Notes: generated by a model from the letters alone, not told the origin. DNA of 64,000 nt from Halorubrum rubrum (GCF_024494685.1 NZ_JANHDM010000001.1:1-64000), one strand, 5' to 3'; positions 17,285 to 26,996 are shown, counted from the first letter of the stretch. Translations and numbers: made by a program.

Positions 17285-17351
17285 CTCGGTCGCGCCCACG
17301 GAACGCCCGTTTCCCCGCGCACTTTTGCCCGGCGGCGTCGAACGTCGGGCC

Positions 17352-18512
17352 ATGACCGGCGCGCGCGTCGGCTCGGCGCTCACCGACGAACAGCGGGCGG
17401 TCCGCGACCTCGTTCGCGAGTTCGCGGCCGACGAGGTCCGGCCCACCGCTCGGGAGGCGGACGAGACGGGGGCGTTCCCCGAGGACGTGTGGGACGGGCT
17501 CGCGGAACTCGGGCTCGCCGGGCTCACCGTCCCCGAAGAGTACGGCGGGTTCGACGCCGACGAGACGACGTACGCCGTCGTCAACGAGGAGCTGGCACAC
17601 GGGTCGCTCGCGGTCGCGACCGCCCTCTCCGTCCACTGTCTCGTGACCGCCTGCCTCGCCGAGTTCGCCACGGAACCCCAGCGGGAGCGGTGGCTCCCCG
17701 CGATGGCCGAGGGGCGGCCCGTCGGGGCGTTCTGTCTCTCGGAGCCGCACGCGGGGTCGAACCCGGCGGCGATGGCGACGACCGCCGAGCACGACCCGGA
17801 GGCGGACGAGTACGTCCTGAACGGCGAGAAACAGTGGATCACGAACGGTTCGCGGGCGGGCGTCGCGGTCGTCTTCGCGAAGGTGGACCCCGACGACCCC
17901 GACTCGATCACCCAGTTCCTCGTCCCGACGGACGCCGAGGGGTTCGCGGTCGGCCCGAAAGAGGAGAAGCTCGGCCTGCGCGCCTCCGACACGACGCCGA
18001 TCACCTTCGACGGCTGTCGGGTGCCGGCGGCGAACCGGCTGACTCCGGAGGGACGGGGGCTCGCGGCCGCGCTGGAGGTCCTGACCGGCGGGCGGATCGG
18101 CATCGCGGCGCAGGCCGTGGGGGTCGCGCGGGCCGCCCTCGAGGCGGCACGCGAGTACGCCACGGAGCGGGAGGGGTTCGGTGACCGGCTCTCGGAGGTC
18201 CAGTCCGTCCGCCACAAGGTTGCGGAGATGTCGACAGACGTCGCCGCCGCGCGGCTGCTCGTCCGGGAGGCGGCGAGGAAGGCGGAGGCGGGCGAGGACG
18301 CCCGCGTCGATGCCGCGCGGGCGAAGTACCGGGCGAGCGAGGTCGCGATGTCGACCACGAACGAGGCGGTCCAGATCCACGGCGGCTACGGCTACACCCG
18401 CGAGTACGACGTCGAACGGTTCTACCGCGACGCGAAGGTCACGGAGATCTACGAGGGGACGACGGAGATCCAAAAGGAAGTCATCGCTCGGGGCGTCTTC
18501 GACACACGATGA
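17352..18512 (+). CDS. Acyl-CoA dehydrogenase
   Basis: This FAD flavoenzyme makes the alpha-beta double bond of acyl-CoA thioesters in fatty-acid or branched amino-acid breakdown. At 386 aa it has the standard size and shows the N-terminal helical domain (LTVPEEYGGFDADE), the FAD/substrate signature AFCLSEPHAGSNPA, KQWITNGSRAGVAVVFAK, and at the C-terminus QIHGGYGYTREYDVERFYRDAK followed by TEIYEGTTEIQ, where the Glu is the catalytic base. The ATG at 17352 follows a TTTTGC box by about 27 bases. It overlaps the HAD gene by ATGA. The chain-length preference cannot be read from the sequence. Confidence 0.96.
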   Translation: MTGARVGSALTDEQRAVRDLVREFAADEVRPTAREADETGAFPEDVWDGLAELGLAGLTVPEEYGGFDADETTYAVVNEELAHGSLAVATALSVHCLVTACLAEFATEPQRERWLPAMAEGRPVGAFCLSEPHAGSNPAAMATTAEHDPEADEYVLNGEKQWITNGSRAGVAVVFAKVDPDDPDSITQFLVPTDAEGFAVGPKEEKLGLRASDTTPITFDGCRVPAANRLTPEGRGLAAALEVLTGGRIGIAAQAVGVARAALEAAREYATEREGFGDRLSEVQSVRHKVAEMSTDVAAARLLVREAARKAEAGEDARVDAARAKYRASEVAMSTTNEAVQIHGGYGYTREYDVERFYRDAKVTEIYEGTTEIQKEVIARGVFDTR

Positions 18513-19063
18513 CGACCGCCCTCGACGCGGCCGACGCGATCGTGTACGACCTCGACGGCACCCTCCTCGAACTCGCGGTCGACTGGGACGCCGTCGCCGA
18601 CGACGTCGTCGGCGCGTACGCCGCCAACGCGCTGGTTCCCCCGACGGGCGACCTCTGGTCGCTGCTCGACGCCGCCGCCGACTACGGGATCGAGGCCGTC
18701 GTCCACGGGACGATCGCCGACCACGAGCGGACCGGGGCGCGCGAGTCGGCCCTGCTGCCGCTCGGCGAGCGGCTCGCCGCCGGAGCCGACGACCACCCCG
18801 CGGCGGTCTGCTCGCTCAACTGCGAGGACGCCTGCCGGATCGCCCTCGAGACCCACGGTCTGGAGGGGGCAGTCGACGCCGTGGTCGGCCGCGACACCGC
18901 CGAGACGCACAAGCCCGAGCCGGAGTCGCTGCTCGCGGCGATCGAGGCGCTCGGCGTCGAGCCGGAGCGCGCCGCCTTCGTCGGCGACTCCGAGAGCGAC
19001 GCGGTGACGGCCGACCGCGCCGGCGTCCCGTTCGTCTCCGTCGTCGACGCGCTCGGCGAGTAG
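18509..19063 (+). CDS. HAD superfamily hydrolase
   Basis: The 184-aa product starts with AIVYDLDGTLLEL, the DxDGT nucleophile motif of HAD phosphatases. Later come CSLNCEDA (motif II Ser), AETHKPEPESLLAAIE (motif III Lys) and FVGDSESDAVTADRAGVP (motif IV Asp pair). The cap is the small helical type between motifs I and II. It is phosphoglycolate-phosphatase-like in layout, but the substrate is not predictable. It overlaps the acyl-CoA dehydrogenase stop (ATGA), so the two are co-translated. The 3' end faces the repeat at 19104. Confidence 0.92.
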   Translation: MTTALDAADAIVYDLDGTLLELAVDWDAVADDVVGAYAANALVPPTGDLWSLLDAAADYGIEAVVHGTIADHERTGARESALLPLGERLAAGADDHPAAVCSLNCEDACRIALETHGLEGAVDAVVGRDTAETHKPEPESLLAAIEALGVEPERAAFVGDSESDAVTADRAGVPFVSVVDALGE

Positions 19064-19103
19064 TCACGCTGGATCGATCAATGTAGGTGAAGAAGCGAGA
19101 GAT

Positions 19104-19455
19104 TCGCGGTGCGGTGGCGTGCCGGTGAGCGCCCGGAGGGCGCGAACCCGACCGCGAGGGACGCCGCGAGCGCTGAAAGCGCGAGCGGCGAGGCTGGGGA
19201 GGCGTGAGGTGCGGGGCGGTAGCGGTCGGGCGGGGCTCAAAGGGGCAGTCGTGAGGACGAAGCTCGACGACGTAAGCACTGGAAGGAACGAACGGAGTGA
19301 GTGACTGAAGCGCGCAACGAGTCGCGCGAGTCCTCGCGGCTGGGGCTTTGGAGATTTTCATCATCCCAATAACGATCCCGTTCTCATCACCCCGATCTCT
19401 ACTGAAACACTCGTACTACAAGCATGAGCGATCTGACGGCTGTTTCACGCGAGAT
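19104..19455 (+). repeat. Modular dispersed repeat, copy A
   Basis: Copy A of four (others: B at 30795-31313 on the minus strand, C at 44108-44636, D at 59178-59470). Shared boxes here are CGCGAGGGACGC (19153-19164), GAGGCTGGGGAGGCGTGAGG (from 19190), a GGGGCTCAAAGGGGCAGTC box (19232-19250), then GGCTGGGGCTTTGGAG (19338-19353) and a tail with AACGATCCCGTTCTCATCAC. It fills the gap between the convergent genes ending at 19063 and 19527. No long conserved reading frame is kept between copies, so I treat it as non-coding. Confidence 0.85.
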
Positions 19456-19526
19456 GTCTACAAAACGATCGGCTCTCGACGAACCCCGAGGATAGAGTGG
19501 GCCGCAGAACTGACCCGATCCTCCCG

Positions 19527-19826
19527 TCACTCCTCGTCGCTGTCGCCGTCCGGATCGGAGTACCCGTCGCCGGCCTCGGTGCGTCTCGCGTACACCGCGA
19601 CCGTGACCGCCGTGAGGAACCAGATCGGCGCGCCGACGCGGACCGCGAACGCGGCGCGGGCCCCCCACGACTCCAGCGTGACGAAAAGGGAGAGTACGGC
19701 GACGACCGGGGCCCCGACGAGGATCGTGACGACGAACGTCGTCTGCATCACCCAGCCGTAGTCGACGCCCTCGACTTCGACCTCCTCGACGGGTTGCACG
19801 GGTGAGCTACCGGAGCGGACGGACAT
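19527..19826 (-). CDS. Haloarchaeal membrane protein, DUF5822-like
   Basis: The product is 99 aa with two membrane helices (about residues 29-48 and 62-79), a conserved-looking start VEGVDYGWVMQTTFVVTI, and an acidic Asp/Ser/Glu tail. I recall the YGWVMQ motif from the haloarchaeal DUF5822 family, though the name is from memory and the role is unknown. It is divergent from panB (141 bases between starts) and convergent with repeat copy A. Confidence 0.7.
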   Translation of the reverse strand: MSVRSGSSPVQPVEEVEVEGVDYGWVMQTTFVVTILVGAPVVAVLSLFVTLESWGARAAFAVRVGAPIWFLTAVTVAVYARRTEAGDGYSDPDGDSDEE

Positions 19827-19935
19827 ATCGGTGGCGGTCGACGCCGCTCCGGCGGAGCGCTCCCGCGGAGCGGTCGACGCCGCCCTCGCTGGACGCCTCC
19901 ACGGGGCGGCCGCCGTCCCCCTCGGATCCCGGCGG

Positions 19936-19941
19936 TTTTAA
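19936..19941 (+). promoter_or_regulatory. TATA box for panB
   Basis: TTTTAA centred about 28 bases before the ATG at 19967; leaderless layout. Confidence 0.6.
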
Positions 19942-19966
19942 TCCGACGGGGAACGACCGCCGATCG

Positions 19967-20785
19967 ATGACCACGACGCGGGGACTCCGGGACCGCGAGG
20001 AGCCGATCACGATGCTCACCGCCTACGACGCACAGACCGCGGCGGTCGTCGACGAGGCGGGGATCGACGTCGTCCTCGTCGGCGACAGCATGGGCAACAC
20101 CGCCCTCGGCTACGACTCGACGCTCCCGGTGACGATGGCGGACGTGCGCTCCCGGACCGCCGCCGTCGCGCGCGCGGTCGAGGACGCGCTCGTCGTCGCC
20201 GACATGCCGTTCCTCTCGTTCGGACTCGAGGAGGCGGAGTCGGTCCGCAACGCCGGGGGGCTCCTCAAGGAGGCCGACGCCGACGCGGTGAAGATCGAGA
20301 GCGGGCCGCACACCGTCGAGACCACGCGGCGGATGACGGAGGTGGGCATCCCGGTGATGGCGCACCTCGGGCTCACGCCCCAACACGTCAACCGGCTCGG
20401 CGGGTACATCCGGCAGGGAACCGACGAGGAGGCCGCGGCGGAGATCCTCGACCTCGCCCGCGCCCACGAGGAGGCGGGCGCGTTCGCGTTGGTGTTGGAA
20501 CACGTCCCGTCCAACCTCGCGGCCGCGGTGACGGAGGCGCTCGAGACGCCGACGATCGGGATCGGCGCGGGCCCGGACTGCGACGGGCAGGTCCTCGTGA
20601 TCGACGACGTGATCGGACTCGGCGAGTGGTCCCCGCCCTTCTCCCGGCAGTTCGGCGACGTCCGCGGCGAGATGGAGCGAGCCATCGGAGAGTACAGGGA
20701 GGCCGTCGAGAGCGGCGAGTTCCCGGCCGACGAACACGCGCACGTCGAGGAGGAGCTCGAGGACGTGTACCGCTCGGACGAGTAG
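19967..20785 (+). CDS. panB: 3-methyl-2-oxobutanoate hydroxymethyltransferase
   Basis: PanB adds a hydroxymethyl group from methylene-folate (or an archaeal C1 carrier) to 2-oxoisovalerate, giving ketopantoate for coenzyme A synthesis. The 272-aa product is family length and shows MLTAYDAQTAAVVDEAGID, VLVGDSMGNTALGYDSTLPV (metal-binding Asp), VVADMPFLSF, KIESG, HLGLTPQHVNRLGG and IGIGAGPDCDGQVLVIDD. The ATG at 19967 starts directly at the conserved domain and follows a TATA box; the longer frame upstream is not coding. The gene stands alone; panE-type and pantoate-kinase genes are not adjacent. Confidence 0.97.
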   Translation: MTTTRGLRDREEPITMLTAYDAQTAAVVDEAGIDVVLVGDSMGNTALGYDSTLPVTMADVRSRTAAVARAVEDALVVADMPFLSFGLEEAESVRNAGGLLKEADADAVKIESGPHTVETTRRMTEVGIPVMAHLGLTPQHVNRLGGYIRQGTDEEAAAEILDLARAHEEAGAFALVLEHVPSNLAAAVTEALETPTIGIGAGPDCDGQVLVIDDVIGLGEWSPPFSRQFGDVRGEMERAIGEYREAVESGEFPADEHAHVEEELEDVYRSDE

Positions 20786-20802
20786 CCCCGTCCCGGCAAA
20801 GG

Positions 20803-20810
20803 TATTTTAC
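20803..20810 (+). promoter_or_regulatory. TATA box for the kinase at 20833
   Basis: TATTTTAC about 26 bases before the ATG. Confidence 0.6.
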
Positions 20811-20832
20811 CTGACTGGTCGTTCGAGAGGGC

Positions 20833-22365
20833 ATGGACGTCCTCTGTGTCGACGGCGACCCGGACTCCCTCGGGCGGGCGATGGCGTCCGTAAAACGGGA
20901 GCTCCCCGACGCGACGCCGCGGTCGGCACGGACGGTCGAGGGGGCAGTCGATCTGCTCGCAACCGGACGGATCGACTGCGTCGTCAGCGCGCACGACCTC
21001 CCCGACGGAACCGGGATCGAGCTGCTGGAATCCGTTCGAGAGTCACACGGCCCGCTCCCGTTCGTCCTCGCCCCGAGGGCGGGAGCCGACGGCGAGGCGG
21101 TCGCGGCGGAGGCGGTCGCGGCGGGGGTTTCGAGGTACGTGCCGTCGGGGGTCGAGGACGGAGACCGGGACGCGCGGATCGCCGCGTGCGTTCGCGAAGC
21201 GATCGAGGGAAGCGTCGAGACGCTCGCCTCCGAACACGCCCGCCAGCTCGAGGCACTCCACGAGGCGAGCGTCGGACTCATCGCCGCGACCACCCGCGAG
21301 CGCGTCGCGGAGGTGGCCGTCACGGCCGCGAGCGACATCCATGGGCTGGAGGCGAGCACCGTGTACCTCCACGACCCAGACGCGAACGTGGTCGAGCCGG
21401 TAGCGTCGACGCCGGCCGCGTTGAACCTCGCGGGCGGGCCGCCGACGTACGGTCCCGGCGAGAGCATCGTCTGGCGCGTCTTCGAGCGCGGGGAGGCGGA
21501 GGCGGTCGAGGACGTGCCCTCCGACCCCGACGCGCACAACCCGGAGACGCCGATCCGGAGCCAGCTCACCCTCCCGCTCGACGAGTACGGCGTCCTCGTG
21601 TCCGGCTCGCACGATCCGGGGACGTTCGACGAGCGCGACGTGACGCTCGGCCGGATCCTGGCCGGAAACGCCGTCGCCGCGCTCGAGCAGGTCGACCGCG
21701 GGCGGGCGCTCGAGGAGCGGAACGAGCGGCTCGACGAGTTCGTCGGCGTCGTCAGTCACGACCTCCGGAACCCGCTCGCGGTCGCGACCGGGAGACTTGA
21801 TCTCGCCCGTGCGGACCTCGCCGACGCCGGGGTCGAGAGCGAGCACTTGGAGCGCGTCGAGTACGCGCTCGACCGGATCGAGGCGCTGATCGACGACCTG
21901 CTCCGGCTGGCGAGGGAGGACGACGCCGACGTCGACCTCGAGCCGCTCCGGCTGTCGGCACTGATCGATCACTGCCGCGGGACCGTCGACACCGACGGCG
22001 CGACCCTCCGGACGGCGACCGACGGCACCCTCCGCGGGGACCGCGGGCGCGTCCGGCAGTGTTTCGAGAACCTGATCCGAAACTCGATCGAGCACGGCGC
22101 CGACGAGGTGACCGTCGTCGCGGGCGTCCTCGCGGACGGAACGGGCATCTACCTCGAGGACGACGGGCCGGGGATCCCGCCGGAGAAGCGCGAACGGATC
22201 TTCGACGCCGGCTACTCGACGCAGCGCGACGGGACCGGATTCGGACTGCGAATCGTCCAGCGGATCGTCGAGTCGCACGGCTGGGGAATCGCGGTCGCGG
22301 AAAGCGAGCCCGGCGGCGCGCGCTTCGAGATCACGGGAGTCGAGTTCGTCGCGGACGCCGAGTGA
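20833..22365 (+). CDS. Soluble sensor histidine kinase with degenerate receiver and GAF domain
   Basis: The 510-aa product has no membrane segment. Residues 1-120 fold like a receiver (MDVLCVDGDPDSLGRA), but the phosphoacceptor position reads VVSAHDLPDGTG, with Ala53 where Asp is expected, and the usual Lys region is YVPSG. It should therefore not accept phosphate. Residues 130-290 form a GAF-type domain (EVAVTAASDIHGLEASTVYL). The kinase core has the H-box FVGVVSHDLRNPLAVATGR, the N-box ENLIRNSIEHGADE, the G1 motif EDDGPGIPPEKRERIFDAG and the G2 motif GTGFGLRIVQRIVESHGW. The signal is probably cytoplasmic. No cognate response regulator is adjacent. The gene is convergent with the small zinc protein. 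Confidence 0.92.
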   Translation: MDVLCVDGDPDSLGRAMASVKRELPDATPRSARTVEGAVDLLATGRIDCVVSAHDLPDGTGIELLESVRESHGPLPFVLAPRAGADGEAVAAEAVAAGVSRYVPSGVEDGDRDARIAACVREAIEGSVETLASEHARQLEALHEASVGLIAATTRERVAEVAVTAASDIHGLEASTVYLHDPDANVVEPVASTPAALNLAGGPPTYGPGESIVWRVFERGEAEAVEDVPSDPDAHNPETPIRSQLTLPLDEYGVLVSGSHDPGTFDERDVTLGRILAGNAVAALEQVDRGRALEERNERLDEFVGVVSHDLRNPLAVATGRLDLARADLADAGVESEHLERVEYALDRIEALIDDLLRLAREDDADVDLEPLRLSALIDHCRGTVDTDGATLRTATDGTLRGDRGRVRQCFENLIRNSIEHGADEVTVVAGVLADGTGIYLEDDGPGIPPEKRERIFDAGYSTQRDGTGFGLRIVQRIVESHGWGIAVAESEPGGARFEITGVEFVADAE

Positions 22366-22402
22366 GACCGGCTCCGCTCTCGGGTCCGGAAACCGACGCC
22401 GG

Positions 22403-22594
22403 TCATCGGCCGAGGTGCGTGATGTCCCGACGCAGCGAGTACCCCCTGGGGACGCCGACGGCGTCGAGACACTCCGCACACAGCACCCGCTCGTAGTCCC
22501 GGTTCGTCTCCTTCTCGAGGAGCGACACCGCCTCGAGCGGAAAGACCGACCCGCACCGATCGCACTCCGCTTTGTCGCCGTCGACGATCTTCAT
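22403..22594 (-). CDS. Small zinc-ribbon-like protein (two CxxC)
   Basis: The product is 63 aa with CDRCGSVF at residues 11-18 and CAECLD at 39-44, a four-Cys pattern able to bind one zinc. A Lys/Arg-rich end (SLRRDITHLGR) could touch nucleic acid. Haloarchaea encode many such zinc-finger micro-proteins, some of which act as regulators; I cannot name this family. The ATG at 22594 gives the conserved-looking MKIVDGDKAECDRCG. Confidence 0.75.
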   Translation of the reverse strand: MKIVDGDKAECDRCGSVFPLEAVSLLEKETNRDYERVLCAECLDAVGVPRGYSLRRDITHLGR

Positions 22595-22734
22595 TCGACG
22601 ATCGGTTCCCCGAGCCGATATAAAAGCTCGTGGGCGAGGTTATCACTCGGCGAAACGAGGTGGTCGAAAAAACGCGGTACTGCGGGGCGGTCTCGCCCCG
22701 TTGATCGACGCGGTGAAGCGGTGTGGGGGCGGAC

Positions 22735-23070
<336 letters not shown>

Positions 23071-23085
23071 TGGTGTAACCTCGTG

Positions 23086-24123
23086 TTATCCGAACATCGC
23101 GCCGAGTCCCTCGCCGCCGTCGTCGCCGTCGTCATCGGCGTCGTCGTCGGTGGACTCCTCGGCGTCTTCCGTCTCTTCGTCCGCCTGTTCCTCCTCCTCG
23201 TCGGCGTCGTCCGTCTCGGGATCCGGGGTGGCTTCGACGCCCTGGAGCTCCTCGGGGAGCGCCTCCTCGTCGTCGATCTGTGCCGCGAGCGCGCGGAGCT
23301 GGGCGTCGGCCTTCCCGATCAGGTCGGGCACGACGTCCGGGCTCTCGATCTCCGCGAACAGCCCGACCGACTTCGCCTCGCCGGACGCCTTCGCGAGAAG
23401 GGTTCCGGCGGTGGCGGCCGTCGGGTAGGCGGCGTTGACGGAGAGGTTGCGCGCGGCGGCCGCGGCGGACTGGACGTCCGCGCGGTACTCGTCGACGTCG
23501 ATGGCGAGCTCGTCCGGCTCGAAGAGGACGCCCTCGGAGTAGACGCCCTTCAGGTCGAGTCCGACCTCCTTCGGCTCGATGCCGAGCTCGGTCAGGACGT
23601 TCGCGAGGTCGTCGTCGACGACCTCGCCCTCCTCGAGGACCTTCGAGTCCTCGGTGACCTTGATCGATCCGTCCATGATGCGCGCCGCCGCGCCCACGGT
23701 CTGGAGCTCGCCGACGAACGGTCCCGGATCGACGCCGGTGTCACCCTCGGGGATGACGACGTCGTTCGGGGCGACCTCGCCCGCGTTGATCGGGGCCGGC
23801 GTCTTCGACGCCTCGAGCTGCTTGTAGAGTCCGAAGGGGTTGTCGTTGGTTCCGATGAGCGCGACCTGACCCGAGACGTATCCGGTCAGCTCCTCGACGC
23901 CCTCGTCGACCTCCTCCAGCGCGCGGACGGTGAGCGTGTTGCGGCTCATCCGGACGTCCGCCGAACCGTGAAGCTCGCGACGCATGGCTTGGAGCTGGCG
24001 GCTCGGGATGCCGGCGACGCCGACGATCCCGACGGAGTTGAACGAGTCGATGAACTCGACGAGTTCGTCGACCTCCTCGCGTTTCCACTGCGGGATCGTC
24101 TCGGTCTTGCGGGCGGAGCTCAT
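23086..24123 (-). CDS. rplP0: 50S ribosomal protein P0 (L10)
   Basis: P0 anchors the P1 dimers to 23S rRNA at the GTPase centre. The 345-aa product has the L10 rRNA-binding domain ([32 protein letters not shown] begins it), the archaeal/eukaryotic insertion domain, and a C-terminal helical spine for P1 binding. An acidic hinge and GLGAMFG follow. The ATG of P0 overlaps the L1 stop (ATGA at 24120-24123), which indicates coupled translation. Confidence 0.98.
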   Translation of the reverse strand: MSSARKTETIPQWKREEVDELVEFIDSFNSVGIVGVAGIPSRQLQAMRRELHGSADVRMSRNTLTVRALEEVDEGVEELTGYVSGQVALIGTNDNPFGLYKQLEASKTPAPINAGEVAPNDVVIPEGDTGVDPGPFVGELQTVGAAARIMDGSIKVTEDSKVLEEGEVVDDDLANVLTELGIEPKEVGLDLKGVYSEGVLFEPDELAIDVDEYRADVQSAAAAARNLSVNAAYPTAATAGTLLAKASGEAKSVGLFAEIESPDVVPDLIGKADAQLRALAAQIDDEEALPEELQGVEATPDPETDDADEEEEQADEETEDAEESTDDDADDDGDDGGEGLGAMFG

Positions 24124-24758
24124 ACGGGCACCTCCTTGGCGGGACCCATCGTGGTCTTCACGTAGATCCCGTCGATGTTGAGCGGGCCCTTCTCGAGGTC
24201 GGCCTCGAGACGACGGATGATGACGTCGATGTTGCCCGAGATGTCCTCGGCGTCCATGTCCTCCGCGCCGACGCGCGTGTGGAAGGTGCGCCGATCACGC
24301 GATCGGAGCTGCACCGTGTTCTTCATCCGGTTTACTGTCTCGACGATGTCGTCGTCCGGCTGTAGGGGAGTCGGCATCTTGCCGCGCGGACCGAGGACGG
24401 TACCGAGGTACCGACCGATGTCCTGCATCAGGTTGGCCTCCGCGACGAAGAAGTCGGTCTCGTCGGCCAGGTCCTTCGCGCGGTCGTCGTCGTCTCCGAG
24501 GTCGGCGAGGTCCTCGCCGTCGAGGACCTCGTCGGCGACTTCGGCGGCGCGGACGGCGGTTTCGCCCTCCGCGAAGACGACGATGCGTGTCTCCTGTCCA
24601 GTTCCAGCCGGCAGCACGACGGACTCGTCGACGCGATTCGACGGATCGTTGAGGTCGAGGTCTCGCAGGTTGATGGCGAGGTCCACCGTCTCGCGGAAGT
24701 TCCGCTCGGGGGCCTCATCGAGTGCGAGGGTCACGGCCTCTTGTATTGTGTCTGCCAT
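24120..24758 (-). CDS. rpl1: 50S ribosomal protein L1
   Basis: L1 binds the mobile L1 stalk of 23S rRNA and, in archaea, also its own mRNA. The product is 212 aa, family length. It begins [20 protein letters not shown] and shows the conserved GPRGKMPTP and the C-terminal [18 protein letters not shown]. The ATG at 24758 is preferred to the earlier in-frame ATG at 24836 because a strong Shine-Dalgarno (GGAGGTGA) sits directly before it and a TATA box implies a transcript start near 24820. Most genes here lack such a site, so the leader is meaningful. Confidence 0.98.
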   Translation of the reverse strand: MADTIQEAVTLALDEAPERNFRETVDLAINLRDLDLNDPSNRVDESVVLPAGTGQETRIVVFAEGETAVRAAEVADEVLDGEDLADLGDDDDRAKDLADETDFFVAEANLMQDIGRYLGTVLGPRGKMPTPLQPDDDIVETVNRMKNTVQLRSRDRRTFHTRVGAEDMDAEDISGNIDVIIRRLEADLEKGPLNIDGIYVKTTMGPAKEVPV

Positions 24759-24822
24759 TTTCACCTCCGTAGTACGCAGGTCGCTCCTACGGGTCAGTGA
24801 AACAGGCGAAGCCTGTCTCATC
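24759..24822 (-). promoter_or_regulatory. mRNA leader of the L1-P0-P1 operon, likely L1 autoregulatory site
   Basis: Read on the minus strand, the leader starts near GATGAG and holds a hairpin ACAGGCTTCGCCTGT (24802-24816). TTTCACTGACC follows, and GGAGGTGAAAATG closes it. A GATG strand opposite a TCACTGA strand above a short stem resembles the L1-binding site of 23S rRNA. In Halobacterium and Methanococcus the L1 operon leader is known to carry such a mimic, by which L1 represses its own translation. The resemblance here is by eye. Confidence 0.6.
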
Positions 24823-24842
24823 GGAGAGTGGCCCATCGGACG

Positions 24843-24849
24843 CTTAAAA
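24843..24849 (-). promoter_or_regulatory. TATA box of the L1-P0-P1 operon
   Basis: Minus-strand TTTTAAG; the expected transcript start is about 27 bases on, near 24820, leaving a leader of roughly 60 bases. Confidence 0.6.
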
Positions 24850-25022
24850 CCGTCGAAGCACCCGCCCCCGTGTGAACCGGCGACAGGCCCCGTGACGGCC
24901 GGACGGCCGATCGCGTCCCGCGGCCGGGGGACCGCGTGCTCACGGGGTGTACGACGTGCGTCGAACCCGAATGTCGTCGCATAGGGGAACCCTTTTGACG
25001 GCGCTCGCCGACCCGTGATCCA

Positions 25023-25046
25023 ATGACTCAGGGTGGTCCAGCGTGA
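25023..25046 (+). other. 7-codon mini-ORF overlapping the pccB start
   Basis: ATG at 25023 encodes MTQGGPA and ends at TGA 25044-25046, which shares GTGA with the GTG at 25043. TTTTGA at 24993-24998 lies 27 bases upstream, so the transcript should start at this ATG. See the matching cases at 35149 and 63816. Confidence 0.5.
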
Positions 25047-26593
25047 CGATGGACGACCGGATCGAGGACCTGCGGGAGCGCCGCGAACGGGCCGCGAAGG
25101 GCGGCGGCGACGATCGCATCGCCTCCCAACACGAGAAGGGAAAGATGACCGCCCGCGAGCGGATCGACTACTTCCTCGACGACGGCACGTTCCACGAGTT
25201 CGACCGCTTTCGCACCCACCGGAACCACACGTTCGGCATGGAGGAACAGCGGCTCCCCGGCGACGGCGTGGTGACGGGGTACGGCGAGGTGAACGGCCGG
25301 AAGACGTTCGTGTTCGCGCACGACTTCACCGTCTTCGGCGGCTCGCTCGGCGAGGTGTTCGCCGAGAAGGTGTGCAAGGTGATGGACAAGGCGATGGACG
25401 TGGGCGCGCCCGTGATCGGGCTCAACGACTCGGCGGGCGCGCGCATCCAGGAGGGGGTCGCCTCGCTCGGCGGCTTCGCGGAAATCTTCCGGCGCAACAC
25501 GGAGGCGTCCGGCGTGGTCCCGCAGATCTCGGCGATCATGGGGCCGTGCGCCGGCGGCGCGGTGTACTCGCCGGCCATCACCGACTTCACCTTCATGGTG
25601 AAGGACACCTCCCACATGTTCATCACCGGCCCGGACGTCATCGAGACCGTCACCGGCGAGGAGGTGAGCTTCGAGGAGCTCGGCGGCGCGGTCACCCACA
25701 CCGCCACCTCCGGCGTCGCCCACTTCGCCGAGGAGAGCGAGGAGGACGCTCTCGACGGGATCGCCCGGCTGCTCTCGTACCTCCCGCAGAACAACGTCGA
25801 GGACCCGCCGCGCGTCGAGCCGTGGGACGACCCCGAGCGCGCCGACGAGGAGCTAACCGAGGTCGTCCCCGACGCACCGCGGAAGCCCTACGACATACAC
25901 GACGTGATAGACGGCGTCGTCGACGAGGGCTCCTTCTTCGAGGTCCAAGAGAACTTCGCGAAGAACGTCGTCGTCGGCTTCGCCCGCCTCGACGGGCGCT
26001 CGGTGGGGATCGTCGCTAACAACCCGCGGGTCAACGCCGGCACGCTCGACATCGAGTCGAGCCAGAAGGCCGCGCGGTTCGTCCGGTTCTGTGACGCGTT
26101 CAACGTCCCCATCCTCACCTTCGAGGACGTGCCTGGTTTCATGCCCGGTACCGACCAGGAGCACGGCGGGATCATCCGCCACGGCGCGAAGCTGTTGTAC
26201 GCGTTCTCGGAGGCGACGGTTCCCCTTCTCACCGTGATCACCCGGAAGGCGTACGGCGGGGCCTACTGCGTGATGTCGTCGAAACACATCGGCGGCGACG
26301 TCAACTACGCCTGGCCGACCGCGGAGATCGCGGTGATGGGGCCGAAGGGGGCCGTGAACGTGCTCTACCGCGAGGAGCTGGAGGCGGCAGACGACACCGA
26401 GGCTCACAGACGGGAGCTCATCGACGAGTACCGCGAGGAGTTCGCGAACCCCTACACCGCGGCCGACCGCGGCTTCGTCGACGACGTGATCGAGCCGACC
26501 GAGACCCGCGCCCGTCTGATCGACGACCTGGAGATGCTGTCGGGGAAACGCGGCGAACAGCCCGACAAGAAACACGGCAACATCCCGATCTGA
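25043..26593 (+). CDS. pccB: Acyl-CoA (propionyl-CoA) carboxylase, carboxyltransferase subunit
   Basis: This subunit moves the carboxyl group from biotin to propionyl-CoA or acetyl-CoA. In haloarchaea it feeds methylmalonyl-CoA metabolism and the 3-hydroxypropionate route. The 516-aa product has crotonase-fold halves with [18 protein letters not shown], two oxyanion-forming Gly-rich regions ([17 protein letters not shown] and [18 protein letters not shown]) and [18 protein letters not shown]. The Asp of [10 protein letters not shown] matches the residue that favours propionyl-CoA in PccB, but this was not aligned. The start is GTG 25043 or ATG 25049 ([12 protein letters not shown]). It is followed after one base by the small subunit and, 355 bases beyond that, by pccA. 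Confidence 0.95.
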   Translation: MTMDDRIEDLRERRERAAKGGGDDRIASQHEKGKMTARERIDYFLDDGTFHEFDRFRTHRNHTFGMEEQRLPGDGVVTGYGEVNGRKTFVFAHDFTVFGGSLGEVFAEKVCKVMDKAMDVGAPVIGLNDSAGARIQEGVASLGGFAEIFRRNTEASGVVPQISAIMGPCAGGAVYSPAITDFTFMVKDTSHMFITGPDVIETVTGEEVSFEELGGAVTHTATSGVAHFAEESEEDALDGIARLLSYLPQNNVEDPPRVEPWDDPERADEELTEVVPDAPRKPYDIHDVIDGVVDEGSFFEVQENFAKNVVVGFARLDGRSVGIVANNPRVNAGTLDIESSQKAARFVRFCDAFNVPILTFEDVPGFMPGTDQEHGGIIRHGAKLLYAFSEATVPLLTVITRKAYGGAYCVMSSKHIGGDVNYAWPTAEIAVMGPKGAVNVLYREELEAADDTEAHRRELIDEYREEFANPYTAADRGFVDDVIEPTETRARLIDDLEMLSGKRGEQPDKKHGNIPI

Positions 26594-26594
26594 G

Positions 26595-26948
26595 ATGGCG
26601 ACGGACTCGCCCGCCGGAAAGGCCGGCTCGTCGTCCGGGGAGGCCGATTCGCCCGCCGGCGAGGCTGGCTCGTCGTCCGAGGATCCGCTCGCGGGACGCG
26701 ACCTGTGGATCCCCGACGACGCCGACGACGAGGAGGCCGCGGCCATCGCGGTCGCGGTCGGGGCGCACCTCCGCGACCGAGCGGTCGCCGCGGACGCCGC
26801 CGCGACCGAGGACGACGAGTCGGGGTGGCGCGGCGACCGCTGGGGGTTCGCCGGCCGGCTGGAGTCGGTTCGGGGCCGCCGCGCCCGCGTCCCGGAGACC
26901 GCCCCCGCGGAGCCGTGGGCGGCGGCCGGCCGGCTCGACCGGTTCTGA
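26595..26948 (+). CDS. pccX: Small acyl-CoA carboxylase subunit, PccX/epsilon-like
   Basis: The 117-aa product has a low-complexity Ser/Ala/Gly N-terminus. A C-terminal part then runs [35 protein letters not shown] and [13 protein letters not shown]. The EEAAAI-AHL and PWAAAGR-DR patterns recall the epsilon subunits (AccE-type) of actinobacterial acyl-CoA carboxylases. Haloferax mediterranei has a third, small carboxylase subunit called PccX that is needed for activity, encoded with pccB and pccA, which matches this position. It starts one base after the pccB stop. The repeated [14 protein letters not shown] stretch looks like a flexible tether. Confidence 0.8.
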   Translation: MATDSPAGKAGSSSGEADSPAGEAGSSSEDPLAGRDLWIPDDADDEEAAAIAVAVGAHLRDRAVAADAAATEDDESGWRGDRWGFAGRLESVRGRRARVPETAPAEPWAAAGRLDRF

Positions 26949-26996
26949 ACTCGGAGGAGGCGGCTCGGTCGACGCCGAACCGGTCGATTACCTCCC

